Below are positions 1 through 5,971 of a DNA stretch of 5,971 bases, piece after piece. Source of the stretch: Gammaproteobacteria bacterium. GTDB lineage: Bacteria; Pseudomonadota; Gammaproteobacteria; Pseudomonadales; Halieaceae. The stretch spans positions 1 to 5,971 of the forward strand of contig JAOUDU010000190.1 of assembly GCA_029859085.1 (NCBI GenBank), written 5' to 3'. The notes under the pieces were generated by a model. The model worked only from the letters and a program-made list of their open reading frames with translations, ran no database searches and was not told the origin of the DNA. The translations under genes were made by a program, and so were the position numbers. Numbering within the stretch: the stretch's first letter is position 1; each line of letters starts with the position of its first letter.

Positions 1-1
1 C

Positions 2-511
2 TCCATCAGCAATTGCCACCCGGGCCTTGCCGGTATTTCTTTTGGCAACTTCCTGATCAAGAACGTGGTCGAGGAATTGAGGAAGGAAATGCCGGCGCTG
101 AAAACCTTTGTCACCCTGTCGCCGGTCCCGGGCTTTCGGCGCTGGCTGCTGGAGGCGGACCTGGAGGGCCTGGTGGACGCCGCACTCATACCCCGGGTGA
201 GAGAACCCCTGGGCCGGGTGGTGGAGCAGCCGGTATACGATGCCCTGCTGAAGCTCTGCGCCCACTACCTGCTGCGGGTGAAGTCGCGGGACGCCCCCCT
301 CGACCCGGTGGCCCGCTTTCACCTGGGTAACGGTGCCCGCCTGCACCGTATGCACGGCGGCGCCGACCTGTCGGCGAAGGGCAGGGAGCAGTCGGCGGGG
401 ATCATGGTCAACTACCTCTACGACCTCGCGAAAATCGAGGAAAACCACGAGGCGTTCTTCGACCAGGGCAAGATCGCGGTATCGCGCACCATCAGCCGCC
501 TGCTGGATTAG
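2..511 (+). CDS. Malonyl-CoA decarboxylase, C-terminal part (5' end outside window)
   Basis: This frame is open from the left edge and ends at TAG (509-511); the true start lies upstream, so about 169 residues of a protein usually over 400 aa are visible. Malonyl-CoA decarboxylase converts malonyl-CoA to acetyl-CoA and CO2, removing the fatty-acid-synthesis precursor or recycling malonate. The visible part carries the family's catalytic acyltransferase-like (GNAT-fold) region: the GLAGISFGNFLIK segment near the edge, then TLSPVPGF, whose serine (codon 119-121) matches the catalytic Ser of the human enzyme, then DPVARFHLGNGA, whose histidine (codon 320-322) matches the catalytic His. The C-terminus ends in RLLD and lacks the peroxisomal SKL signal of eukaryotic forms, as expected in a bacterium. 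The gene converges on the WS/DGAT gene. Family assignment is firm; the upstream partner genes cannot be seen. Confidence 0.95.
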   Translation, partial: SISNCHPGLAGISFGNFLIKNVVEELRKEMPALKTFVTLSPVPGFRRWLLEADLEGLVDAALIPRVREPLGRVVEQPVYDALLKLCAHYLLRVKSRDAPLDPVARFHLGNGARLHRMHGGADLSAKGREQSAGIMVNYLYDLAKIEENHEAFFDQGKIAVSRTISRLLD

Positions 512-540
512 CCGGCGGCCCGGGTTTCTCCCGGTCGGGG

Positions 541-558
541 TTGCCTGCGATCAGGCGG
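541..558. terminator. Possible bidirectional hairpin between convergent genes
   Basis: A perfect 5-bp GC-rich inverted repeat, GCCTG (543-547) and CAGGC (552-556) around a CGAT loop, lies where two genes converge. It includes the TGA stop (551-553) of the minus-strand WS/DGAT. A second short stem, CCGGG (520-524) and CCCGG (530-534), sits just before it. Neither is followed by a T-run on either strand, so classic intrinsic termination is doubtful; the position is the main argument. Confidence 0.25.
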
Positions 559-2095
559 CGAGGGTCTTCCCGGTGCGACCGGGGGCAGCTTTCGCCGCCT
601 TTTTTGATTTCGTGAGCTTGCGCTTTTTTGCCGGCTGCCCGGGACGTGCCGGTTTGCCGGCCTTCAGTTTGGCGACGACCGCGACGGCCTCGTCCAGGCA
701 CTCGCGCATGGTTTCCGGGTCGGGCATCATCAGCCGGTCCGAGGTGAAGGTCAGGCCGACGGTGTCGGCATAGGTGCTCGCGCAGAACATCAGGCCGCAG
801 CCGCTGTACAGGGGTGAGATGCTGGTGAAGCCGTGCACGCGGGCGCCCAGCAGGTAGAGGGGGCGTTCGGAGCCTTTCAACTCCGCCAGGCCCAGGCTGC
901 CCCCTGACATCACCGCCCGGTTGGGGCTGTTTTTCTGGTTGGACAGGCGGCCCAGCCAGGCCAGCAACGGCGCGGGCAGGTTTTCATACAGAGAGCGCAG
1001 GCGGAAGCTGGTCAGTTCCGAGTTCTCGATTGACTGCAGCTCCCGGTTCGCGGTGTAAATCGCCTGCAGGCGGCCCACCGGGTAGCTGACCGGGGTGTGC
1101 AGCTCGATCTGGTTGATGGCGATACGATTGCCGATCAGTGCGTGCGCACCGGCATTGCGTACATTGACTTCGAGCAGGGCCTGCAGTGACGCGTTGCTGG
1201 ATTCCCCGTGCCGCTCGAGGTAGCGCCGCATGGCCTCGCCGCAGATGGCCAGGACAGCGTGGGTCAGGGTGGCGCCCGGAACCTTGCGCAGGTAATTATC
1301 GAATATTTCCCGCGGGTAGAAAGCGCCCTCGAACACCCGCGCCGAGCTGAGCCGCTGGGCAAAGCGGCTTGGTTTTTCGCCGGCCGCATCATCCTGCGCC
1401 ATATCCTGCGCCACGCGAATCGACAGGCGGGTGAGTATTTTTGACAGGGTGCGGAAGTTGCTGACCGACTGCAGCGCCAGGCGCACCGAGCGCACCGAGT
1501 TGTTCAGCAGTCCCCGCACGACCATTTCCATCGGCTGGGGCGTGCGCCTCGGCACGTGGGCGATGTGCTGGGCCGAGGACTCGTGCTGGCGCGGGTTGGG
1601 TGTCTGGGCGTGCGCGGATTGGAACAGTTCCTGCGCGGTGAACTCGTCCATCGCGCAGTGGTGCACCTTGAAATAGATCGCGAAGCTGTTGCGCGGCATG
1701 CCTGTCACATTGTGCAGGCCCTCGATGACATACAACTCCCACAGCGGGCGGCTCATATCCAGCGGGCGGGAGTGGAGCCGGGAGGCCTGGATACAGAATT
1801 GGCGCCAGTCCCCGGGCTGGGGCAGCGCCAGGTGGCGAACATGGAAATCCAGGTCGAACTTTTCGTCGTTGACCCAGTAGGGATAGTCGATGTCCGCCGG
1901 CGTGCGCATGATCTTCTGCTGGAACACCGGGGCGGAGTTCAGGCGGTTTTTTACGTGCTCCCTGATGTGGGTGAAGCGCACCTGCTGCTTGCCGAGACCG
2001 GATTGGTCGTACAGGTAGATAAGGCTGATATGGGTGGGACTCTCGGCCTTTTCCATGAAAAGAAAATTCGCGTCTTCGCTGTCGACTTGCTGCAT
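551..2095 (-). CDS. WS/DGAT-family acyltransferase (wax ester synthase / diacylglycerol O-acyltransferase)
   Basis: A 514-aa member of the bacterial WS/DGAT family, which esterifies fatty alcohols or diacylglycerol with acyl-CoA to make storage wax esters or triacylglycerols at the inner membrane and lipid droplets. Family landmarks in order: an N-terminal VDSEDANFLFMEKAESPTHI segment (residues 5-23) like the usual LSPLDAxFL...PMHV; PLW (117-119); the active-site motif at 145-151; a GNR segment (322-324); and the C-terminal GARVHGFTSISPLYSGCGL region (417-435). The active-site motif reads HHCAMDE rather than HHxxxDG: both histidines and the aspartate are kept, the glycine is Glu. The usual ND-VVLA motif is THAVLA (278-283). 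The protein exceeds the common 450-480 aa because of a Lys/Ala/Pro-rich tail (about 478-514). The ATG is supported by AGGA 10 nt upstream and by family N-terminal residues right after it. It starts 32 bp after the esterase gene, probably in the same transcript. Family is clear; substrate preference and activity are not. Confidence 0.9.
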   Translation of the reverse strand: MQQVDSEDANFLFMEKAESPTHISLIYLYDQSGLGKQQVRFTHIREHVKNRLNSAPVFQQKIMRTPADIDYPYWVNDEKFDLDFHVRHLALPQPGDWRQFCIQASRLHSRPLDMSRPLWELYVIEGLHNVTGMPRNSFAIYFKVHHCAMDEFTAQELFQSAHAQTPNPRQHESSAQHIAHVPRRTPQPMEMVVRGLLNNSVRSVRLALQSVSNFRTLSKILTRLSIRVAQDMAQDDAAGEKPSRFAQRLSSARVFEGAFYPREIFDNYLRKVPGATLTHAVLAICGEAMRRYLERHGESSNASLQALLEVNVRNAGAHALIGNRIAINQIELHTPVSYPVGRLQAIYTANRELQSIENSELTSFRLRSLYENLPAPLLAWLGRLSNQKNSPNRAVMSGGSLGLAELKGSERPLYLLGARVHGFTSISPLYSGCGLMFCASTYADTVGLTFTSDRLMMPDPETMRECLDEAVAVVAKLKAGKPARPGQPAKKRKLTKSKKAAKAAPGRTGKTLAA

Positions 2096-2105
2096 GTCAG
2101 TTCAA

Positions 2106-2109
2106 TCCT
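2106..2109 (-). promoter_or_regulatory. Ribosome binding site of the WS/DGAT gene
   Basis: AGGA on the minus strand, 10 nt before the ATG at 2093-2095. It lies in the 32-bp gap after the upstream esterase stop, supporting the chosen start and independent initiation within a shared message. Confidence 0.5.
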
Positions 2110-2127
2110 GTTGTCCCCGGGGCGGGG

Positions 2128-3051
2128 CTAGATAACGTGGTTGCGTATGTAGGCTCCGGCCTTTTCCAGCGCGTCGCGACTCTCCGGCAGGAATCCCATG
2201 GCCTGCCAGACATGGGGCACCTTGCGCCAGATATCCACGCTCACCTCGACGTCGTAGATATGTGCCCGCCGGGCCAGGCGCAGGCTGTCGTCCAGCAGCA
2301 TCTCACTGTCGCTGACCTGGACATACATGGGTGGCAGCCCGGCAAAATTGCCGTTGATGGGCGACACCAGCGGGTCGTCCGGCGCATTGTCCCCCAGGTA
2401 AAGCGGCCGCGGGTTCAGGGCGCGGTTCTTGGGGGCGGGCAGGGCCGTGTCACTGAGGGCATTTTTCCAGCGCGAGGGAGCCTTGTCACTGACGTCGAGC
2501 AGGGGCGAGAGCATGTACGCGCAGGCGGGCAGCGGCAGCCCGCGGTCCCTGAGGGCGAGCAGTGTCGACAGGGTGAGGCCGCCACCGGCGGAGTCTCCCG
2601 CGATGATGATCCGGGCCGGCTCGACACCCTGGCGCAGCAGCCAGCGGTAGGCCAGTACCGCATCTTCGAGGCAGGCGGGAAAGGGGTGTTCCGGGGCCAG
2701 CCGGTAATAAGCCATAAGAGCCCTGGCGTTGGCGTTCCTGCACAACCTGCTGACCATGCCGGTATGGGCGTTGGGCATCCGGATAACATAGGCGCCACCG
2801 GGCAGGTACAGCACCACCCGCTCGGGGTCGGAGTTATCCGGGTATACCCATTCCGCCTCGAAATCCGCACGCGGGATCGAGACCGGCTCCCGCCGGGTGC
2901 CCCGCGGTATTGCCAGGCGCCCGACGGTATTGTCCATCAGGCTGACCATCTGCCGAAGGCGCTGCAGTGAGCTGATGTACTTGAACATCGGTTTCACGGT
3001 CAGGGTGAGCTGCAGGTTGAGGAAATCAGTTTGCCAGCTTTGGCTCTGCAT
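2128..3051 (-). CDS. Alpha/beta hydrolase, hormone-sensitive-lipase (family IV) esterase-like
   Basis: A 307-aa cytosolic-looking esterase/lipase of the bacterial HSL group, which hydrolyses acyl esters with a Ser-Asp-His triad. Visible elements in order: an N-terminal cap region (1-70) with no signal peptide; the strand-loop LYLPGGAYVI (81-90) where the family normally has HGGG; YYRLAPEHPFPA (115-126), a strong HSL-family landmark; the nucleophile motif GDSAGGG with Ser154; DPLVSP (226-231); the acid in QVSDSEMLLDD (Asp248); and the base in VPHVWQ (His280). The triad is complete, but the first histidine of HGGG is Pro (PGGA, 84-87). The ATG has AGGA 9 nt upstream. Only 32 bp separate it from the downstream WS/DGAT, so it probably acts on related lipids, for example by hydrolysing storage esters or supplying acyl groups; this role is inference from context. 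Fold and family are confident, substrate unknown. Confidence 0.9.
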   Translation of the reverse strand: MQSQSWQTDFLNLQLTLTVKPMFKYISSLQRLRQMVSLMDNTVGRLAIPRGTRREPVSIPRADFEAEWVYPDNSDPERVVLYLPGGAYVIRMPNAHTGMVSRLCRNANARALMAYYRLAPEHPFPACLEDAVLAYRWLLRQGVEPARIIIAGDSAGGGLTLSTLLALRDRGLPLPACAYMLSPLLDVSDKAPSRWKNALSDTALPAPKNRALNPRPLYLGDNAPDDPLVSPINGNFAGLPPMYVQVSDSEMLLDDSLRLARRAHIYDVEVSVDIWRKVPHVWQAMGFLPESRDALEKAGAYIRNHVI

Positions 3052-3060
3052 CGACTGCGG

Positions 3061-3064
3061 TCCT
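3061..3064 (-). promoter_or_regulatory. Ribosome binding site of the HSL-like esterase
   Basis: AGGA on the minus strand, 9 nt before the ATG at 3049-3051. It favours this start over the in-frame ATG at residue 22. Confidence 0.5.
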
Positions 3065-3132
3065 GGATTGGGTGATAGGTATTAACGTGTTCCGGCCTTG
3101 CGACCGGAGCGACTTGCCTGCTGTGGCAATTG

Positions 3133-3160
3133 ATACTAGCCCCAATGGAAATCCTGATAA
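3133..3160 (-). promoter_or_regulatory. Possible sigma70-type promoter for the esterase-WS/DGAT pair
   Basis: In the 161-bp gap 3052-3212, the longest in the window and visibly richer in A/T than the genes, the minus strand has TTATCA (3155-3160; 4 of 6 matches to TTGACA), a 16-nt spacer and TAGTAT (3133-3138; 4 of 6 matches to TATAAT). It would give a leader of roughly 75 nt. The rest of this gap holds only short weak inverted repeats: a 5-bp TTGCC/GGCAA stem at 3114-3129 and an imperfect TCCGG/CCGGA stem at 3091-3108. Neither has a T-run. The match is modest and chance is not excluded. Confidence 0.3.
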
Positions 3161-3212
3161 AGCTTGATTTTCACAGTGGAAACCTGCTCTGCAACCGCGT
3201 TGCCCCATACGC

Positions 3213-4442
3213 TCAGTGCTGGTCGAAACCGATTTCCTTGAGGAACCGGGCGATCTCCTTCAGGTACTTGCCCTTGTCCAGGTGCAGCAGGTGGTTGCCC
3301 GGGAACCAGTGGATGCGGGGCCTGTCCCAGTGATCCCACAACAGGCGGGCATGCTTGGGCGGGGCCAGCCGGTCGCCGGCCCCGGCGATAACCATCAGGC
3401 GCTCTTTCGGGATAAGCGGCTGGTAAGTCAGCGGCGAGTGCACCGCCAGCATATGCCGGGCTTCCCGCACGCTGGTGCCGCTGAGTTTGAGCAGGGACTT
3501 GATCGCCAGGTTGATCGGGTACCACTCCAGCACCAGGTCCGGCAGGCTCGCCACCGGTACGTTGGGGATGGAGAAATGCAGCCTGTCTTCCACCGCCGCC
3601 AGCAGGGCGGAGGTATAGCCGCCGAGACTGATGCCCGTCACCCCGATCTTGCTGACACCGCGGGATTCCAGGAAGTCCACGAAAATACGGAAGTCGTGCA
3701 CCGCGTGGGCCATGGATTCATTGAGGTGCGACAGGCCGCCGGAAAACAGGCCGTGCCCGCTGAAGGGGGAGAGCCGCGACCGGCGCCTGCCGTGGTGGGG
3801 CAGGGTATACAGCAGGATGTCGTAACCCTGGGCGTAGAACCAGGGCAGCGCGAAAAACAGCCGGTTGAGCCAGTAGGGGTCCGCCATGAAGCCGTGGATA
3901 ACACAGATGGTGGGCCTCGGGCCGCCGTCGTGGCGCCAGTACTGGGCCACCGCCCGCATGTTGCGCCGCTGTTTGGGATAGCTCTCGCGCAGGGCCGGGT
4001 TCACCGTCTTGAAGGGGCTGTCGAAGCTCAGCAACTCGCAGCTGCCGTCGTCTGGCCTGAAGCGGAAGAAACCGGCGGAAGAGGATTTCATCTGCACCCG
4101 CGAGGAGTTCGGCTTTTTGAAAAACCTGGCCGGGTCGGCCGCGGTGGCCTTGTTGCGGTAAAAACCGATGGTGGCCATATCCCGTTTCAGCTGCCGCGGC
4201 GTAATGCTGGCGGGCAGCGCCAGTGTGCCCAGCATGCCGGCGCCGGCGGTGCGCAGCAGGTAGTCCGCCGCCGCGGTGCCGTCCACGGTGAGTTCCGTGC
4301 GCAGGTCGAGCTCAAAATCATCGGGGAATTTGTGGAAGCTGCTCTCCAGGGTCTCCCACCACGGTTGTTCCGGCATGATGCGGCGGGTATGGCTGTAGGT
4401 GTTGTTGGCCACGCGTGAGACGGTTGAGGCAATGTCGTACAT
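3213..4442 (-). CDS. Alpha/beta hydrolase family protein, function unknown
   Basis: A 409-aa protein with an alpha/beta-hydrolase core after a long N-terminal region (about 1-170) that I do not recognise. Core elements in order: ICVIHGFMADPYW (179-191), with the HG oxyanion loop at 183-184; YDILLYTLPHHGRRR (207-221); the nucleophile elbow GISLGG with Ser272; the acid candidate in IAGAGDRLAPP (Asp357); and the base candidate in PGNHLLHLD (His384, or His387). The triad therefore looks intact, suggesting a serine esterase, lipase or thioesterase. There is no signal peptide or clear membrane span. Its start is 68 bp after the frdB-like stop and its stop is 161 bp before the esterase start, all on the same strand. 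A GGGGGAA stretch 11 nt upstream is the best ribosome-binding candidate for the ATG; the alternative Met23 has none. Proximity to the WS/DGAT suggests a lipid substrate, but this is inference. Confidence 0.85.
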   Translation of the reverse strand: MYDIASTVSRVANNTYSHTRRIMPEQPWWETLESSFHKFPDDFELDLRTELTVDGTAAADYLLRTAGAGMLGTLALPASITPRQLKRDMATIGFYRNKATAADPARFFKKPNSSRVQMKSSSAGFFRFRPDDGSCELLSFDSPFKTVNPALRESYPKQRRNMRAVAQYWRHDGGPRPTICVIHGFMADPYWLNRLFFALPWFYAQGYDILLYTLPHHGRRRSRLSPFSGHGLFSGGLSHLNESMAHAVHDFRIFVDFLESRGVSKIGVTGISLGGYTSALLAAVEDRLHFSIPNVPVASLPDLVLEWYPINLAIKSLLKLSGTSVREARHMLAVHSPLTYQPLIPKERLMVIAGAGDRLAPPKHARLLWDHWDRPRIHWFPGNHLLHLDKGKYLKEIARFLKEIGFDQH

Positions 4443-4474
4443 AAGCTCAGTGTTCCCCCGGGATTGGTGAAAAT

Positions 4475-4480
4475 ATCATA
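4475..4480 (-). promoter_or_regulatory. Possible -10 element upstream of the 409-aa hydrolase
   Basis: The minus strand reads TATGAT (5 of 6 matches to TATAAT) in a short A/T-rich patch within the 68-bp gap 4443-4510, about 32 nt before the hydrolase ATG. No good -35 hexamer lies at 16-18 nt, so it would need an activator or is fortuitous. If real, it separates the hydrolase from the frdAB transcript. Confidence 0.25.
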
Positions 4481-4510
4481 TGCGGGCGCATCGCCGCGGT
4501 AGCTGCCGCC

Positions 4511-5257
4511 TCAGGCGGTACTCGCCATGCGCCGGCGCAGGAACGCGATCTGCGTCGCCAGCGGCAGGTCCTTGGGACAGAAGTCCTCGCAGCCCAGCAG
4601 GGTCATGCAGCCAAACACGCCCGATTCATTCCCGACCAGCTCGTAAAACTCCGCGTCCGTGCGTTCATCCCGCGGGTCGAGCCGGAAGCGGGTGATCTGG
4701 TTGAGCCCCACCGCGCCGACGAAATCCTCGCGCATCTGCGCCGTGCCGCAGGCGGCCACACAGCAACCGCATTCGATGCAGCGCTCGAGCTCGTAGATCT
4801 GCTCGGCAAGCTCCGGCTCCATGACCTGCTCCATGGTGTCGATATCCACGCGCTCCAGGCCCTCGCTGTGGATCCAGGTCTCAAGCCGCTCCGACATGCC
4901 GCGCATCCACGTGCCGGTATCGACCGACAGGTCGCCGATCAACCTGAACGCCGGCAGGGGCGCCAGGGTGATGCGCTCCGGCAGGTCGCGGGTCAGGGTG
5001 CGGCAGGCCAGCCCCGGGCGACCGTTTATGATCATGCCGCAACTCCCGCAAATACCGGCGCGGCAGACGAAATCAAACTGCAGGGAGGGGTCCTGTTGCT
5101 CGCGGATCTCGTTGAGGGCGATAAACAGCGTCATCGCATCCGCCTCCTCCACCTCGAATGCCTGCAGGTGCGGCTCGCTGGCCGGGTCCACCGGGTTGTG
5201 GCGCAGCACCTGTATCTGCAGCGTGCGGCGCGCCTGCCGCAGGGGGATCTGGTTCAT
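4511..5257 (-). CDS. frdB: Fumarate reductase / succinate dehydrogenase iron-sulfur subunit
   Basis: A 248-aa iron-sulfur subunit that passes electrons between the flavoprotein FAD and the membrane quinone site in complex II enzymes, on the cytoplasmic face of the inner membrane. All cluster ligands are present. The [2Fe-2S] set is C65, C70, C73 and C85 in the [10 protein letters not shown] region. The [4Fe-4S] set is C160, C163, C166 and C227. The [3Fe-4S] set is C170, C217 and C223. The seven C-terminal cysteines have the same spacing as in Wolinella succinogenes FrdB, and segments such as [37 protein letters not shown] and [11 protein letters not shown] look like that type rather than E. 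coli SdhB or FrdB. The ATG overlaps the flavoprotein stop (ATGA), with GGGAG 7 nt upstream, indicating translational coupling. The order A then B matches frdCAB. Direction in vivo (succinate oxidation or fumarate reduction) cannot be told from sequence. Confidence 0.95.
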   Translation of the reverse strand: MNQIPLRQARRTLQIQVLRHNPVDPASEPHLQAFEVEEADAMTLFIALNEIREQQDPSLQFDFVCRAGICGSCGMIINGRPGLACRTLTRDLPERITLAPLPAFRLIGDLSVDTGTWMRGMSERLETWIHSEGLERVDIDTMEQVMEPELAEQIYELERCIECGCCVAACGTAQMREDFVGAVGLNQITRFRLDPRDERTDAEFYELVGNESGVFGCMTLLGCEDFCPKDLPLATQIAFLRRRMASTA

Positions 5258-5971
5258 GCGTCGTCTCCCAGGCGCTGGTTGTCCCGGCGCAGGTGTTCCG
5301 GCAGCAGGTGCCGGAAGGGCATCAGCGCCTGCTGCCGGGCGTGCCTGTCGGCGCCGGGCAAAGTCTCGAGGATCTGTTCTATCTGCTGCTGGCGCGAGGC
5401 GGTGTCCGGGTGCTCGATATAATCCCTGGCGCCATAGCCGCGCCAGCCGGGCGGCAGTTCCATCCGCATGATATCCAGCGCCTCGTAGTCGAGTACCGGT
5501 AGCTCGGCCTCCTCACCGGGCCAGCGGGCCAGGGTGCGGCGCATCCAGTTGAGGTCATCGCGCCGCGGGTAGTCCGCGCGGTAGTGGGCGCCGCGACTCT
5601 CGGTGCGCTGGAGGGCGCCGTAGGCCACACACAGGGCCAGCTTGAGCATGCGCTGCAGGCGGTACGCCGCAACCAGTTCCGGGTTGGGTCCGGGCGCATT
5701 GCTGCGCAGGCCTATATTGCGGCTGCGCCGCAACAGGTCCTGCAAGGTGGCAACCGCCTGCTCCAGTCGATCACTGTGCCGGAAGATTCCCACCTGGGCG
5801 GTCATGGTTTCCTGCATCAGCCGGGTCAGCTCGAAGGCGCTCTCGGTACCGCCGCCGGTAATGCTTGCGAGGCGGGCGCGTTCCCGCCGCCCGAACTCGT
5901 GCACCAGGCTGGTGGAGAGCGTCAGCTCGCCCGCGGTGGAGTCGCAGTAGTCGGCTATGGCGTCGCCCACG
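5254..5971 (-). CDS. frdA: Fumarate reductase / succinate dehydrogenase flavoprotein subunit, C-terminal part (5' end outside window)
   Basis: This frame is open to the right edge and ends with TGA at 5254-5256; about 238 residues are seen of a protein usually near 600-660 aa. The FAD-binding and capping domains with the substrate residues lie outside the window. What remains is the helical domain, with [20 protein letters not shown], and the C-terminal domain. In the latter, [26 protein letters not shown], a LDYEALDIM segment and [12 protein letters not shown] match the end of Wolinella-type FrdA/SdhA. The SRGAHYRxDxPxRDD signature is typical of complex II flavoproteins in general. With FrdB it forms the soluble catalytic dimer; a diheme cytochrome b subunit (frdC) would be expected further right, upstream of frdA. 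The 4-bp overlap with frdB shows one operon. Confidence 0.93.
   Translation of the reverse strand, partial: VGDAIADYCDSTAGELTLSTSLVHEFGRRERARLASITGGGTESAFELTRLMQETMTAQVGIFRHSDRLEQAVATLQDLLRRSRNIGLRSNAPGPNPELVAAYRLQRMLKLALCVAYGALQRTESRGAHYRADYPRRDDLNWMRRTLARWPGEEAELPVLDYEALDIMRMELPPGWRGYGARDYIEHPDTASRQQQIEQILETLPGADRHARQQALMPFRHLLPEHLRRDNQRLGDDA
5265..5269 (-). promoter_or_regulatory. Ribosome binding site of frdB inside frdA
   Basis: GGGAG on the minus strand lies 7 nt before the frdB ATG (5255-5257) and within the last codons of frdA. It fixes the frdB start at the ATGA overlap. Confidence 0.6.

Noticed and set aside
13..330. 105-codon + frame overlapping the malonyl-CoA decarboxylase
   Set aside because: Gly/Pro/Arg-rich out-of-frame reading of a gene whose true frame holds both catalytic residues.
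1482..1499. Tandem duplication of the 9-mer CGCACCGAG
   Set aside because: Only two copies, in frame inside the WS/DGAT gene (giving SVRSVR); a chance or minor coding repeat, not an array.
1556..2131. 191-codon open frame on the + strand over the start of the WS/DGAT gene
   Set aside because: Antisense to strongly conserved WS/DGAT sequence and lacking any recognisable motif.
2137..2970. 277-codon open frame on the + strand, antisense to the HSL-like esterase
   Set aside because: A GC-rich shadow of a gene with a full catalytic triad; it shows no domain of its own and no supporting upstream signal.
3091..3129. Inverted repeats TCCGG/CCGGA and TTGCC/GGCAA in the 161-bp gap as terminator or riboswitch
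   Set aside because: Short stems, one imperfect, no T-run on either strand and no recognisable riboswitch core; too weak to call.
3216..4418. 400-codon open frame on the + strand, antisense to the 409-aa hydrolase
   Set aside because: It mirrors the hydrolase codon for codon, has a composition rich in Gln, Gly, Arg, Val and His with no recognisable motif, and is typical of long antisense frames in GC-rich genes. The minus-strand frame carries clear catalytic motifs.

Overview
The window is GC-rich bacterial chromosome, packed with genes and free of mobile elements, RNA genes and CRISPR. It holds six coding regions. Two are cut by the window edges: a malonyl-CoA decarboxylase on the left and a fumarate reductase/succinate dehydrogenase flavoprotein on the right. 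A wax ester synthase/diacylglycerol acyltransferase (WS/DGAT) next to a malonyl-CoA decarboxylase, together with the base composition, suggests a lipid-storing proteobacterium. A marine gammaproteobacterium is my best guess, but this is inference from gene content, not a phylogenetic placement.

Layout, left to right. Positions 2-511 (+) hold the C-terminal part of malonyl-CoA decarboxylase, including both catalytic residues. It converges across a 39-bp gap on a leftward run of five genes. Reading in their own direction (right to left), these are: frdA-like flavoprotein (C-terminal third), frdB-like iron-sulfur subunit (overlapping frdA by ATGA), a 409-aa alpha/beta hydrolase, a 307-aa hormone-sensitive-lipase-like alpha/beta hydrolase, and a 514-aa WS/DGAT-family acyltransferase. 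Gaps within this run are -4, 68, 161 and 32 bp. The frdA-frdB pair and the lipase-WS/DGAT pair are therefore the firmest co-transcribed units; the 68-bp and 161-bp gaps may hold separate promoters. No gene-free stretch exceeds about 160 bp.

How the genes may work together: the FrdAB pair is the soluble part of a succinate:quinone/fumarate:quinol oxidoreductase of the Wolinella-like type. Its membrane cytochrome b subunit (frdC) is expected just outside the right edge. The other genes form a neutral-lipid neighbourhood: an acyltransferase that would make wax esters or triacylglycerols, two serine esterase/lipase-fold hydrolases that could mobilise or remodel such esters, and a decarboxylase that turns malonyl-CoA back into acetyl-CoA. 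The most notable sequence-level points are altered signature motifs in both the WS/DGAT (HHxxxDG reads HHCAMDE) and its co-directional esterase partner (HGGG reads PGGA), and a lysine-rich tail on the WS/DGAT. I found no convincing entirely new system.
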